A stretch of DNA of 64,000 bases from DATKHR01 sp035510155 (GCA_035510155.1 DATKHR010000065.1:10305-74304); one strand, 5' to 3'; counted from the stretch's first letter, positions 1 to 8,877 are shown. The notes: generated by a model from the letters alone, not told the origin. A program made the numbers and translations.

Positions 1-5
1 CGCCG

Positions 6-1310
6 GTGATTGCGCTCGCGCATACGCGGGTCATCGACGGAACCGGCGCCCCCGCTCGCGAGAACCAGGTCATTGTGATCCGCGGAGGCAACATCGCCGC
101 AGTCGGCAACGCGGCTTCGATTCAGATCCCGGCCGGCGCCGTGACGATCGATCTGGCCGGCCGCTCTGTCATGCCTGGCCTGGTGATGATGCACGAGCAC
201 CTGTACTACACCACGGGGCCGGGCGTGTACGGGCAGCTCGGCCTCAGCTTCTCAAGGCTGTATCTCGCAGGCGGCGTCACCACGATCCGCACGGGCGGAA
301 ATACGAACGGCATCATGGATATCAACCTTGCCCGCCGTATCGCGGCGGGCGAGCTGGCGGGCCCATCAATCGACGCAACCGCGCCTTACTTGAACGGCCC
401 GAACACATTTCTTCAGATGCACACGGTCAAAACGCCTGACGAGGCGCGCCGGCACGTGGCCTACTGGTTGGGCCAGGGCGCTACCTCGGTCAAGGCGTAC
501 ATGCAGATCTCACGCGAGGCGTTGAAGGCAGGTATCGACGAAGCGCATCGGCGCGGCGCGAAAGTCACGGGCCATCTCTGCTCGGTGACCTACGGCGAGG
601 CAGCCGACCTTGGCATCGATAACCTCGAGCATGGCTTCTTCGCGGCGACGGACTTTGTCGACCAGAAACAACCCGACGTCTGTCCGGGACAGGCGCAGGG
701 GCAGCAGGCCGTCGCGGCGCTCGATGAGCACGGCGCGCCATTTCAGGCGCTCCTCAAGAAGCTGATCGACCGCGGGGTTGCTCTGACTTCCACTCTGACG
801 GTTTTCGAGACTCTGACCCGTGCGCGTCCCACGCCGCCGGGCCTCGACGTGCTCGCGCCTCAACTCCGCGACGCGTTCATGCGCGCCTACGACCGCGCGC
901 AGCAGAACCAGCAATCCGTGTACTCGACGCTCTTCGCGAAAGGTATGGCGCTCGAGCGAGCCTTCGCGAAGGCAGGCGGCGTCCTGCTGGCTGGGACCGA
1001 CCCGACAGGGTCAGGCGGCGTGGTGCCTGGCTTCGCGGACCAGCGTCAGCTCGAGCTGCTGGTCGAAGAGGGTTTTTCACCCGTCGAGGCGATTTCCATC
1101 GCGACGTTGAACGGCGCAAGATACCTTGGCCGCGATGCGCGGATCGGATCGATCGCGGCCGGGAAACAGGCCGATCTCGTGGTCGTGCTCGGCGATCCGA
1201 CGAAGACCATCGGCGACGTGCGGCGCGTCGAGACGGTCTTCAGGGAAGGGGTCGGCTACGACCCGCAGAAACTCGTCGATTCGGTGAAAGGCCAAGTCGG
1301 GATCTGGTAA
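6..1310 (+). CDS. Amidohydrolase family protein, 5' end cut by the window
   Basis: Metal-dependent hydrolase of the amidohydrolase superfamily (imidazolonepropionase/prolidase-like branch) that hydrolyses amide or related bonds in a TIM barrel. Visible marks are the N-terminal composite beta-sandwich strand (DGTGAP), the HxH metal motif in MMHEHLYY near residue 62, a GHL histidine near residue 193, an EHGFF histidine near residue 209, the LAGTDPTGSGG aspartate near residue 329, and the closing segment ADLVVVLGDP. A GTG at position 6 opens the reading frame, but no stop lies upstream in the five visible bases. Secreted relatives begin with a signal peptide, so the true start is probably outside the window. 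Substrate cannot be told from sequence. A second family member lies at 61996-63270. Confidence 0.85.
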   Translation: MIALAHTRVIDGTGAPARENQVIVIRGGNIAAVGNAASIQIPAGAVTIDLAGRSVMPGLVMMHEHLYYTTGPGVYGQLGLSFSRLYLAGGVTTIRTGGNTNGIMDINLARRIAAGELAGPSIDATAPYLNGPNTFLQMHTVKTPDEARRHVAYWLGQGATSVKAYMQISREALKAGIDEAHRRGAKVTGHLCSVTYGEAADLGIDNLEHGFFAATDFVDQKQPDVCPGQAQGQQAVAALDEHGAPFQALLKKLIDRGVALTSTLTVFETLTRARPTPPGLDVLAPQLRDAFMRAYDRAQQNQQSVYSTLFAKGMALERAFAKAGGVLLAGTDPTGSGGVVPGFADQRQLELLVEEGFSPVEAISIATLNGARYLGRDARIGSIAAGKQADLVVVLGDPTKTIGDVRRVETVFREGVGYDPQKLVDSVKGQVGIW

Positions 1311-1320
1311 AAACCTGACG

Positions 1321-1341
1321 TGGCAAATGGCTGACGGCTAA
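1321..1341. repeat. Short 7-nt periodic stretch (three units)
   Basis: Three in-phase 7-mers, TGGCAAA, TGGCTGA and CGGCTAA, share the pattern xGGCnnA. They occupy the 45-nt gap between the convergent amidohydrolase and NHL genes. It is short enough to be chance, and is listed because longer arrays with the same period occur elsewhere in the window. Confidence 0.3.
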
Positions 1342-1355
1342 AGCTCGACAGTCCT

Positions 1356-2594
1356 TCAACGAGCGGCCCGAAGCGTCACCTTCTGGACGCGCCAGTTCGT
1401 GAGCTCGCCCACCAAGAGCTCGTTCTCGTTTCGGCAGTCGAGGGAGTTCACCATCCCGAACTCTTTTGGCAGCTTGCCCGCGCGGCCAAACTTGCCGATG
1501 ATCCTCCCGTCGAGAGCGATTTTGTAAATCTCACCGTTGTCGAGCGTCTCCGGGTCGTTGGAGTTCGAGCTGTACAGGTATTGCGACGCGCCGGACGTGA
1601 TGCAGAGCGCCGATGGGACGCCGACGTTCTGGATCTGTGATTTCAGGTTCCCGTCGCTGTCGAACACTTGAATGCGCTGATTGCCGGCGTCGGCGACGTA
1701 GAGGTTGCCCTGCGCGTCGATGACGATCCCCCGGATGCCATTGAACTGGCCGGGGTCGGAGCCGCGAGACCCCCACGACCTGATGAAGTGACCGTCCTTG
1801 TCGAACTTGGCGATGCGGGCGTTGCCGGCCGTACGGCTCGCTCCGTCTGCGACGTAGATATTGCCCGCGCGGTCCCACGTCACGTCCGCCGTGCGATTGA
1901 AGCTATCGCCGGGGATGCCTGACCCGGGCGGTCCCGGGATCCCAAAGCGGCCGCCACCCGTTTGAGCCGCCGGCGCGCCTGCGCCTGGGTTGGAGGGACC
2001 ACGACCCTCGGGTGGAGGTCCGCCAGCGCCCCGGCCGTCGGGCTGAGCGCCGCGGCCTTCGGGTGGGACGCCTCCGCGCCCCTCGGGCGGTGCGCCGCCG
2101 CGTCCGGCGCCACCGGCGGTGGGACGGACGCTAATCGCCTCCGGTTTGCGGCTCAGGACGAGCTGGAGGCGGCCGTCGGGATCGAACTTCATGACGTTGC
2201 TGGAGCCTTGATCGACCAGCCACAGGTTGTCCTGCGGATCCACGCGGGCGGCCTGCGCGAAATTGAATCCGTACACGCCCTGGCCGATCTCGCGCACGAA
2301 CCTGCCGCTCTGATCGAACTCGAACAGCCGCGAGCCGCCCTTATAGAAGGTGCGAGACGAGCCGACTGTTGCGCCGGGTGCGCCCGTTCGCGTGTAGACG
2401 AAGATGTGTCCCTTGGAGTTGCTCGCCACGCCGGCGACTTCGCCCAGGTACATGTTGTCCGGCAGCTTCAGAAGATCGACGGTCGCGTCAAACGGGATAT
2501 CGGGAACCGACTGGGCGACGAGCGACGCGCCGTACGCGAGCGCGGCGGACGCAACGAGTCCGTTCAGCGTGCGGGATGCGAGCGGAAGCTTCAT
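1356..2594 (-). CDS. Secreted NHL-repeat protein with a Gly/Pro-rich insert
   Basis: Predicted periplasmic six-bladed beta-propeller of the NHL family, whose peptidylglycine amidating lyase-like members resemble it. A signal peptide covers about residues 1-28 and ends at SLVAQS. NHL blades are visible as repeated units of the type GHIFVYTRTG, DNLWLVDQGSSNV, GNIYVADGASRT and GNLYVADAGNQRIQVFD. Between blades, at about residues 155-225, sits a low-complexity insert with four near-copies of PPEGRGG (1920-2130), absent from the neighbouring paralogue. The start has a good ribosome site (AGGAG, 7 nt). It follows the paralogue at 2616-3695 by 21 bp, so the two are probably co-transcribed. Enzymatic activity is uncertain; ligand binding or a scaffold role is possible. 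Confidence 0.8.
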   Translation of the reverse strand: MKLPLASRTLNGLVASAALAYGASLVAQSVPDIPFDATVDLLKLPDNMYLGEVAGVASNSKGHIFVYTRTGAPGATVGSSRTFYKGGSRLFEFDQSGRFVREIGQGVYGFNFAQAARVDPQDNLWLVDQGSSNVMKFDPDGRLQLVLSRKPEAISVRPTAGGAGRGGAPPEGRGGVPPEGRGAQPDGRGAGGPPPEGRGPSNPGAGAPAAQTGGGRFGIPGPPGSGIPGDSFNRTADVTWDRAGNIYVADGASRTAGNARIAKFDKDGHFIRSWGSRGSDPGQFNGIRGIVIDAQGNLYVADAGNQRIQVFDSDGNLKSQIQNVGVPSALCITSGASQYLYSSNSNDPETLDNGEIYKIALDGRIIGKFGRAGKLPKEFGMVNSLDCRNENELLVGELTNWRVQKVTLRAAR

Positions 2595-2615
2595 GATCGG
2601 GCTCCTACCGAGCCT

Positions 2616-3695
2616 TCAGTGCTCGGGGGCGACAGGGGCCCGGGATCGGGACCCGTCCGATGGCTTGGCCGTCTGCGGGCGCAGGAGGATCTTCTGCACG
2701 CGCCAAGCCGTGATCTCGGACACGAACAGCTCGTTGGGGTTGCGGCAGTCGATTTCATGGACCGTGCTGAATTCCTTCAGCGCTTTGCCGGCCTTGCCGA
2801 ACCGCCCGACGATCGTGCCGTCAAGCTCCATCTTGTAGATTTCGCCCGTTTGTGCCGCGGCACGGGAATCGCCGTTGTCGGGCACGGAATTCGAGACAAA
2901 GAGGTACTGATGCGGCGGGGGCGAGATGCACACCGCCCACGGGTTCCCCACCTGATCGTAGATGGCCTTCGCGTTCAGGTCGTTGTCCCAGACCTGTACG
3001 CGCGCGTTGCTACGGTCGCCGATGTACACGTTGCCCTGCGCGTCCATGGCCATTGTGTGCGGCAGGCGCAGCTGTCCGGGTCCCGTGCCCTGCGTGCCCG
3101 CCGACTTGATGAACCGGCCGTTCTTGTCGTACTTGACCACGCGGTTGTCGCCGTAGCCATCCGTCACGAAGATGTTGCCCTGCGCGTCCCAGCCGACATC
3201 TGTCGGACGGTTGAATGAGTAGGGTCTGTTCGAATTGGGCGCCGAGCCCTGCCCCGTGAAGTTCGTCAGCTCCTCCACGGCCTCCGGCCGCCGGCCCAGC
3301 GTCATGGCGACGCGCCCCGCGGGGTTGAACTTGATGACCATGTTTGACCCTTCGTCGACGACCCACACGTTATCGTCCTTGTCGACGCGGACGGCGTGCG
3401 CGAAGACCAGACCATAAAGGCCCTGGCCGACCTCGCGCACGAAGTTCCCGTTCTGATCGAACTCGAACAAACGTGTCTCACCTGAGCGCGTGTAGACGAA
3501 GACATGTCCCTTGGAGTTCGTCGCAACGCCGATGCCTTCGCCGAAGTAGATGTTCGCCGGCGTCTTGAAGAAGTTGGCGACCGAATCGTAGGGAATCTCG
3601 GGAACGTTCTGCGCTTTGGCCTTGCTCTGCGCGAATGACGGCGCCGATAGGCAGAGAAGCACGAATGCGATGAGGACCGGCCGACACCCGTTCAT
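2616..3695 (-). CDS. Secreted NHL-repeat protein
   Basis: Paralogue of the next gene downstream, without its Gly/Pro insert. A signal peptide (about residues 1-22, ending APSFAQ) precedes an NHL propeller: blades such as GHVFVYTRSGETRLFEFD, DNVWVVDEGSNMVIKF, GNIFVTDGYGDNRVVKYD and GNVYIGDRSNARVQVWD. The C-terminus is a short basic/proline tail. The start ATG is preceded by GGAGGT at a short spacing. The tandem pair shares the opening pattern VPEIPYDSV / VPDIPFDAT and the closing pattern ELFVSEITAWRVQK / ELLVGELTNWRVQK, which supports a recent duplication. Function is not established; relatives often sit beside secreted amidohydrolases or dehydrogenases in acidobacterial genomes. Confidence 0.82.
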   Translation of the reverse strand: MNGCRPVLIAFVLLCLSAPSFAQSKAKAQNVPEIPYDSVANFFKTPANIYFGEGIGVATNSKGHVFVYTRSGETRLFEFDQNGNFVREVGQGLYGLVFAHAVRVDKDDNVWVVDEGSNMVIKFNPAGRVAMTLGRRPEAVEELTNFTGQGSAPNSNRPYSFNRPTDVGWDAQGNIFVTDGYGDNRVVKYDKNGRFIKSAGTQGTGPGQLRLPHTMAMDAQGNVYIGDRSNARVQVWDNDLNAKAIYDQVGNPWAVCISPPPHQYLFVSNSVPDNGDSRAAAQTGEIYKMELDGTIVGRFGKAGKALKEFSTVHEIDCRNPNELFVSEITAWRVQKILLRPQTAKPSDGSRSRAPVAPEH

Positions 3696-3723
3696 AGGAC
3701 CTCCGCTTGCTGGCGCGAATCTA

Positions 3724-4806
3724 TCACGGCTCCTTGGGAAAGATCACCGGCAACACCGCGTCAGTCGTGTAAACGCAGCGGTCGTTGTGGCCGCACTCGG
3801 GCACAATTTGAATCGCATGCCTGGCGCCGAGCTGCTCATTGACGTACTTGACGAAAGCCTCGCCGCGCGCGCGGCGTGTCGCGCCCTGTGCCATGGCCGG
3901 GCACGATGAGTCGAAGCCGCCGAGCGGGAGCGTGTCCACCTGGCCAAGGAGGTAGGTCGTCGGTCGCGAGACGAGCTGCTTCTTCAACTGGTCGTCGGAA
4001 ATCTTCGCGGTATAGCCGCCGGTGCGGTCCACGAACCCGGCCGGCCACCTGTCGTAGTTGGGGCACGCGCTCGCATCGAACGGTCCATACGAGAAGTCCG
4101 TGTGCGGCTTCTCGGTATTCCATGCCGTGGTGGCGCGGTCCGGCGCGGCGTCGCCGGTGGCCAGCGGACGGGTGGCGCTCGGCCACGCATAGCTCGACGG
4201 GTTGGCGACGACGTAACTCACGGGCGTGCCAACCGTGTCGTGGACGCGGTTCGTCATCTGATAGCGCGCCACGAACTGCCCGCCCGCCGAGTGGCCGGCG
4301 ACGACAATGGCCTTGAGGTTGGGGAAGGATTGCTTGTTCGCGAGCCTGCGCAGAATCTCGTCGACGAAGTCGAAGGACGAGAGTGCGGGGTGGCTCACGG
4401 CCGCGCCGCCCGAGCGCCAGCTATCGCCCGTGCAGCTCCAGCTGACCTCGTTCAGAGCGAGCGCGTCCTTGCAACTGCCGGCGTTCGACGCGATTCGTGG
4501 TGCAATGACCACCGTGTCCTGGAGCGCGCCCGCCAGAAACGCGGCCGTGGCGGCCGTGGTGAAGTAGTGGTCGGCGTTCCGGTTGGTGCCGTGAACCATT
4601 ACCAGCGCGCGGCGGATGTTCGCGTTCGTCCCGGCGAGTGGGTAGGTGCGGTAGATCAGCGAACGCGCAGGTCCGCCGCCGAGCGTCACCCACTCAGTGC
4701 AGGCGGATACGGCGGTCACGCATGGCGGCTCGGGCGTCGCCGCCGAGCCGCGTGAGTTGGTCGAAGCGATGACAAGGGCGGTAAAGGCGACCAGAACGAT
4801 TCGCAT
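3724..4806 (-). CDS. Secreted alpha/beta-hydrolase (esterase-like)
   Basis: Serine hydrolase with the alpha/beta fold. A short signal peptide (about residues 1-22) is followed by an oxyanion-hole type VMVHGTNRNADHY segment near residue 70, the nucleophile elbow GHSAGG with Ser173, and a late histidine in ECGHNDRC near residue 341, close to the usual position of the catalytic His. Six or more cysteines in the mature part suggest disulfides and export. Family members act on esters or polyesters; the substrate here cannot be assigned. It lies 28 bp upstream of the NHL pair on the same strand and 117 bp downstream of the PQQ dehydrogenase, with a double hairpin in that gap, so it may begin its own transcript. 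Confidence 0.75.
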   Translation of the reverse strand: MRIVLVAFTALVIASTNSRGSAATPEPPCVTAVSACTEWVTLGGGPARSLIYRTYPLAGTNANIRRALVMVHGTNRNADHYFTTAATAAFLAGALQDTVVIAPRIASNAGSCKDALALNEVSWSCTGDSWRSGGAAVSHPALSSFDFVDEILRRLANKQSFPNLKAIVVAGHSAGGQFVARYQMTNRVHDTVGTPVSYVVANPSSYAWPSATRPLATGDAAPDRATTAWNTEKPHTDFSYGPFDASACPNYDRWPAGFVDRTGGYTAKISDDQLKKQLVSRPTTYLLGQVDTLPLGGFDSSCPAMAQGATRRARGEAFVKYVNEQLGARHAIQIVPECGHNDRCVYTTDAVLPVIFPKEP

Positions 4807-4827
4807 GGAGCGCGATCCTATCGCACT

Positions 4828-4868
4828 GTTGGGCCCCCTTTTGCCCCAACGTGGCAGAGAGCTGCCAC
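4828..4868 (-). terminator. Tandem hairpins between PQQ dehydrogenase and hydrolase
   Basis: Two adjacent inverted repeats: GTTGGG/CCCAAC (4828-4833 with 4845-4850) and a perfect 7-bp stem GTGGCAG/CTGCCAC with a 4-nt AGAG loop (4851-4868). They lie in the 117-nt gap just downstream of the PQQ dehydrogenase stop on the minus strand. There is no clear T-tract, so termination or a 3'-end stabilising role is inferred from position only. Confidence 0.4.
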
Positions 4869-4923
4869 GGACTGCGCACGCGACGGCCCTGCTGAGCCCC
4901 CCCGAGGCAGGCGCCTCACCGCA

Positions 4924-6909
4924 TCAAGGAAGACCAAGGGCGACAAACTCGGCGCTGCGAGGTTCGGTGCTGCCGACCGCGACGAGCACGTATTGTCTGC
5001 CCTCGTACATGTATGTCATCGGGGCGCCCGTCGTCCCGGCGGGCAGTTCGGTCTCCCACAGCATGCCGCCCGTTGCTTTGTCGTACGCGCGAAATTTCCT
5101 GCCGCCGGCGCCTGGAACGAGAGACGGCGGCATCTCTGGCCGAAGCCGCGAGCCGAGCGTCGCCATGATAGGGTCGCCCTCCCCGACAAAGAGCAGTGTC
5201 TTCGTTACGAGGGGGGAGCTGCGGCCAGGATTGCCCAGCCATGGAAGATTCAGCGACTTCAGCAGCGGATGGTTTCTGGGCCCCTCGCCGTTCGGCACCA
5301 TCCACACCTGATCGCCCTTGTTGAGATCGATGGCGGTGATGCGACCGTACGGGGGCTTCAACAGCGGCAGCCCCTCCGGCCCCGGTGTCCAGGCGCGCGT
5401 GCCCGACACGTATTTCAAGTTCGAGATCCTGGGGTCGCCCTTGACAATATCTGCCGTGAACGGGCCGGTGATCGACTGGACGTACAAGATGCCGGTTTCG
5501 GGATCGAATGCCCCGCTCTGCCAATCTGCGCCCCCCACGGAGCCCGGTAACTGGATCGTGCCCCGGATGCCGTCGGGACCGTCGCCTCGCACGGTGGGCG
5601 GTGTGAAGACGGGACCGATTCGATAATATTTGAGGAGCTTGACCGCTTGCGCGCGCAATTCTGGCGTGAAATCGATGAGATCGTCGATGGTGACGCCTTG
5701 GCGATCGAAAGGCGGCGGCTTGGTGGGGAACGGCTGGGTCTGTGCAGTGCGCTCACCCGGCGTTTCCGAACGCGGAACGGGCCGCTCCTCGATTGGCCAG
5801 ACAGGCTTTCCGGTCGTGCGATCAAACACGAACGCGAACGCCTGTTTCGTGAGCTGCACGACCGCTTGAATCGGCCTCCCCTCGACGGTGATGTTGGCGA
5901 GGATCGGAGCCGCCGGCAGGTCGTAATCCCACAAATCGTGGTGGACAATTTGATAGTGCCACACTCGTTCGCCCGTGAGACAGCTGACGCAGACGAGCGT
6001 GTTTGCAAAAACGTTGTCGCCGAGCCGATGCCCGCCGTACATGTCGTTGGTCGGAGCCGTCATCGGCAAATACGCAAGTCCCTGCTCTTCGTCGGAGCTG
6101 ACAACCGACCAGAGATTTGCCTCGCCGCTGTACGACCATGAATCCTTCTCCCACGTCTCGTTGCCTACTTCGCCCGGCTGCGGAATCGGATTGAACGTCC
6201 ACCGCGGCTTGCCGGTGCGCACATCGAATGCCTGCACGACTCCCGGCGCGGCCTCCATGCGCATTGGCCGATCCGTCATCGATCCCCCGAGTCCGACGCC
6301 GACGATGACGACATCGCGACACACGTGGGCCGCGCCGGTCCATGCATATTGAGTCGCGCGGGGCCCCAGACCGGGTCGCAAGTTGACGCGTCCCATGTCA
6401 CCAAAGGCTGTGACGGGCTGTCCCGTGCGCGAGTCCAGCGCGATCAAGTACTCCCCGCGGACAAGGAAGAGACGTTGCTCAGTCCCGTCGGTCCAGTAGG
6501 TCACGCTGCGCGTACTGTCCCCGCGAAGCCCCTGCGCCTGCTCGTCGGGAAACGGTTCCTGAACCCACAGCGTCTTGCCCGTACCCGGATGGAACGCCTC
6601 GACCAGCCCGATACCGTTTGGGCTGTATAGAACACCGCCGACCATCAGAGGCGTAGCGCGGAAATTGTTGGAATAGGAGAAGTCGGGGGCTCTCGAGCTG
6701 AGACCGGAGTCGACCGCCGGGCGCCGCCACACCACGCGAAGCCGCGAGACGTTGTCCTTGTTGATTTGATCGAGCGGCGCGTACTTCGTGGCTCCAGAAT
6801 CTCCGTTATATCGAGCCCATTCGCCTCCACGCGCGCCCTGTTGCGCAACTGCGACCGCAGTCCCCAGAACGATGGCAGCGCCGACCAGAGTCCATCGAGG
6901 AATCGTCAT
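4924..6909 (-). CDS. PQQ-dependent dehydrogenase (quinoprotein), periplasmic
   Basis: Quinoprotein dehydrogenase of the membrane glucose/alcohol dehydrogenase type that oxidises a sugar or alcohol in the periplasm and passes electrons on through PQQ. The chosen start (MTIPRW, ATG at 6909) is preceded by GGGAGG at 7 nt and gives a signal peptide ending AVAQQG; a 38-residue upstream extension has no such support. The mature protein shows the eight-bladed propeller pattern: WARYNGDSGATKYAPLDQI at the N-terminus, repeated WxF/WxY blade ends, GGADWQSGAFDPETGILYV in the middle, and a GAPMTYMYEGRQYVLVAVG closing blade. No CxxCH haem motif is present, so an external electron acceptor is needed; the divergent c-type cytochrome at 7135 is the obvious candidate. 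Substrate is unknown. Confidence 0.88.
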   Translation of the reverse strand: MTIPRWTLVGAAIVLGTAVAVAQQGARGGEWARYNGDSGATKYAPLDQINKDNVSRLRVVWRRPAVDSGLSSRAPDFSYSNNFRATPLMVGGVLYSPNGIGLVEAFHPGTGKTLWVQEPFPDEQAQGLRGDSTRSVTYWTDGTEQRLFLVRGEYLIALDSRTGQPVTAFGDMGRVNLRPGLGPRATQYAWTGAAHVCRDVVIVGVGLGGSMTDRPMRMEAAPGVVQAFDVRTGKPRWTFNPIPQPGEVGNETWEKDSWSYSGEANLWSVVSSDEEQGLAYLPMTAPTNDMYGGHRLGDNVFANTLVCVSCLTGERVWHYQIVHHDLWDYDLPAAPILANITVEGRPIQAVVQLTKQAFAFVFDRTTGKPVWPIEERPVPRSETPGERTAQTQPFPTKPPPFDRQGVTIDDLIDFTPELRAQAVKLLKYYRIGPVFTPPTVRGDGPDGIRGTIQLPGSVGGADWQSGAFDPETGILYVQSITGPFTADIVKGDPRISNLKYVSGTRAWTPGPEGLPLLKPPYGRITAIDLNKGDQVWMVPNGEGPRNHPLLKSLNLPWLGNPGRSSPLVTKTLLFVGEGDPIMATLGSRLRPEMPPSLVPGAGGRKFRAYDKATGGMLWETELPAGTTGAPMTYMYEGRQYVLVAVGSTEPRSAEFVALGLP

Positions 6910-7053
6910 GAAAGCCTCCCGGCTTTGACTATTGCCCCCAATAGCGCGCCCATTGTAGGCCTCTGGCGGCGCAGGAAGTCGCCTCTGGTGCTGACAATTC
7001 TTGAATCGCGAGGCTCGCACCATGCGGCATGACGCTCGAACGAGTGAAAGGAC

Positions 7054-7081
7054 TTGACAGCGAAGTTCCGCGTGGGATGAT
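7054..7081 (+). promoter_or_regulatory. Candidate sigma70-type promoter for the cytochrome gene
   Basis: A perfect TTGACA -35 hexamer (7054-7059), a 16-nt spacer and GATGAT as -10 (7076-7081, four of six consensus matches) lie 54 nt before the cytochrome start. This is the best-matching promoter seen in the window. Confidence 0.5.
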
Positions 7082-7134
7082 CCGCTGAGTTTTGGTGGAA
7101 GATCTCGGGGATTCTCACAAGGGGGAAGCAGGCC

Positions 7135-7878
7135 ATGACACTCATGCAGCTCGTCAAACCAGCGGGGGCGGTCGCTACAGTTGCGTTACTCTGTTTCGCG
7201 GGTCTGTCGGTCACGTCGCCTCGCGTGCGTGCCGAGACGAATTCGAGTGTACAACTCGGTTTTGACATCGCGCCTGTCAAGCTCAATTTGAACGGCTTAA
7301 ACCCGGCCCTCGTGGGAAAGGGCAGCTACATCGTCAACGCGAAGGGCGACTGCAACGGCTGTCATGTCAGCCCCGACCTTTCCCCCGCAGACCAAAACGG
7401 CTTCGTTCCGGGCCGCGATCCGTACTTGTTACCCTTCACGCCCCCTGCGAAGGTCAATCCGGCCTCCTACCTGGGCGGCGGCGCGACGTTCGGCCCGTTT
7501 CCGGGCAAAGGGATCGGGGGGAACGGTCCGCTGGTTATCTACAGCCGAAATTTGACGCCCGGGTGCGACAAGGCTCCGTGTAACAACCCGCTTCCTGAAG
7601 GCGGCCACACGCTCGAAGAGTTCCAGCGGATCATCAGGACCGGCCACGACTTTGATCAGGCGCACCCGGCGTGTTCGACTGGAACCTTAGGTGCGCAAGG
7701 TTGTATCCTTTCTCCTCCCTTCAACGCCGATCTCCTTCAGGTCATGCCGTGGCCGACCTACGGCAATATGTCGGACGATGACATCCGTGCTATCTACGAA
7801 TACCTGAGGGCAATTCCCTGCATCTCCCATAAGGGCACGGTCGGCCTTCCGGCCAACCTGTACCAGGTCTGTCCTTGA
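7135..7878 (+). CDS. Secreted monohaem c-type cytochrome
   Basis: Periplasmic electron carrier. A signal peptide (about residues 1-33) is followed by one haem c site CNGCH at residues 73-77. The late segment MPWPTYGNMSDDDIRAIYEYLRAIP, near residues 204-228, is the typical C-terminal helix of class I cytochromes, with Met as the likely sixth ligand. Four extra cysteines in CDKAPCNN, ACSTGTLGAQGC and the C-terminus suggest disulfides. Length (247 aa) is greater than simple cytochromes because of a Pro/Gly-rich insert around residues 85-130. It is divergent from the PQQ dehydrogenase with a 225-bp shared upstream region, so it probably accepts its electrons. A ribosome site (GGGGGAAG) precedes the ATG. 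Confidence 0.85.
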   Translation: MTLMQLVKPAGAVATVALLCFAGLSVTSPRVRAETNSSVQLGFDIAPVKLNLNGLNPALVGKGSYIVNAKGDCNGCHVSPDLSPADQNGFVPGRDPYLLPFTPPAKVNPASYLGGGATFGPFPGKGIGGNGPLVIYSRNLTPGCDKAPCNNPLPEGGHTLEEFQRIIRTGHDFDQAHPACSTGTLGAQGCILSPPFNADLLQVMPWPTYGNMSDDDIRAIYEYLRAIPCISHKGTVGLPANLYQVCP

Positions 7879-7885
7879 GACGCGG

Positions 7886-7923
7886 TTACGGGCCGGCGCC
7901 AACTGTCTGACGCCGGCCCGTAA
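7886..7923 (+). terminator. Perfect 13-bp stem hairpin after the cytochrome gene
   Basis: TTACGGGCCGGCG (7886-7898) and CGCCGGCCCGTAA (7911-7923) pair perfectly around a 12-nt loop, starting 8 nt after the cytochrome stop. No T-tract follows, so it may be a T-less terminator or an mRNA 3'-end stabiliser. Confidence 0.6.
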
Positions 7924-7953
7924 GCAGCTGTACTGACCGGTTGAGGTGTCCAC

Positions 7954-8877
7954 GTGAACTGCCCAAAATGCGCAGGAGCGAATTTTGGTTGGGCCAAGAA
8001 ATGTGATCACTGCGGTTCTGTGTTCACTGATGAAAACATCTCTCAGACGCATACAGCAAGGGACGCGGATGACGTGCGCCGAACGGCGAATTACGGCAAT
8101 GACCAAGAGCGACTGAGACTCGAATCGAATCCGCCGGTCGACCGCGACGAGCTGCAGTTCGATCACGTGGTCCCTGAATCCAGCCCGTTGGACACGCGCG
8201 GCAGGGCCGGCGTGGTGTGCTCTGCTTGCCAGCAACTGATTCCCGACGAGTACTACGAGATTAACGGGCGTATCGCGTGTCAGCGCTGCCGGCTCGCCAT
8301 CGAAGCGGCTGCCGCAACACCAACAGACGCGGGTCCGTTCATAACGGCTGCTCTGTTCGGCTTCGGCGCATGCATCGTTGGAGCCTTCATCTATTTTGCG
8401 GTACTTTACTTCGCCCATCTCCAAATCGGCATTTTGGCGATTCTGATCGGATACATGGTGGGATACACAGTCCGCAAAGGTGCCGGCGGTCGGGGTGGAC
8501 TGCGCTTCCAGGCAATGGCTGTCGCGCTCACCTATGGATCGGTCGCTCTAGCGTATGTGCCAATCGTCGTGATCTCTAGCGTCAATGCGGCGCAGAGGGT
8601 GCAGCATTCTGCAGGCGCGGCAGCTTCAGCTCCAGCCGCCGACCCGCGCCCGCGGGAAGGTCAACCGCGCAGTCCAGTCCCGGGCGTTGTTATGCTGCTG
8701 GCGTTTGTCGCGGTGCTACCCGTCCTTGTCGTGGTGAGCTCGCTTCCGTCGGGCCTCATCAGTGCGTTTATCATTCTGATCGGCATGCGGCAGGCCTGGC
8801 AGATGACGGCTGCGGCGACGCTGAGCGTGTTCGGACCCTACAGGGTCGGGGCTGTTCCACGGTCCGAACCGTCGTGA
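7954..8877 (+). CDS. Double zinc-ribbon multi-pass membrane protein
   Basis: Not recognised as a named family. The N-terminus is a zinc ribbon directly at the start: CPKC (Cys3, Cys6) and CDHC (Cys17, Cys20). After a polar linker comes a second ribbon, CSAC (Cys89, Cys92) and CQRC (Cys109, Cys112), which resembles the LIM-like half repeat PDEYYEINGRIACQRCR. The rest is hydrophobic, with segments at about 130-152, 157-173, 186-210, 243-266 and 265-285, separated by an Ala/Pro-rich loop (about 216-240). The GTG start at 7954 is supported because the first cysteines follow immediately. The stop overlaps the GTG of the next gene (GTGA), so the two are translationally coupled. Inference: a cytosolic zinc-binding sensor or adaptor tethered to the membrane. 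Confidence 0.75.
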   Translation: MNCPKCAGANFGWAKKCDHCGSVFTDENISQTHTARDADDVRRTANYGNDQERLRLESNPPVDRDELQFDHVVPESSPLDTRGRAGVVCSACQQLIPDEYYEINGRIACQRCRLAIEAAAATPTDAGPFITAALFGFGACIVGAFIYFAVLYFAHLQIGILAILIGYMVGYTVRKGAGGRGGLRFQAMAVALTYGSVALAYVPIVVISSVNAAQRVQHSAGAAASAPAADPRPREGQPRSPVPGVVMLLAFVAVLPVLVVVSSLPSGLISAFIILIGMRQAWQMTAAATLSVFGPYRVGAVPRSEPS

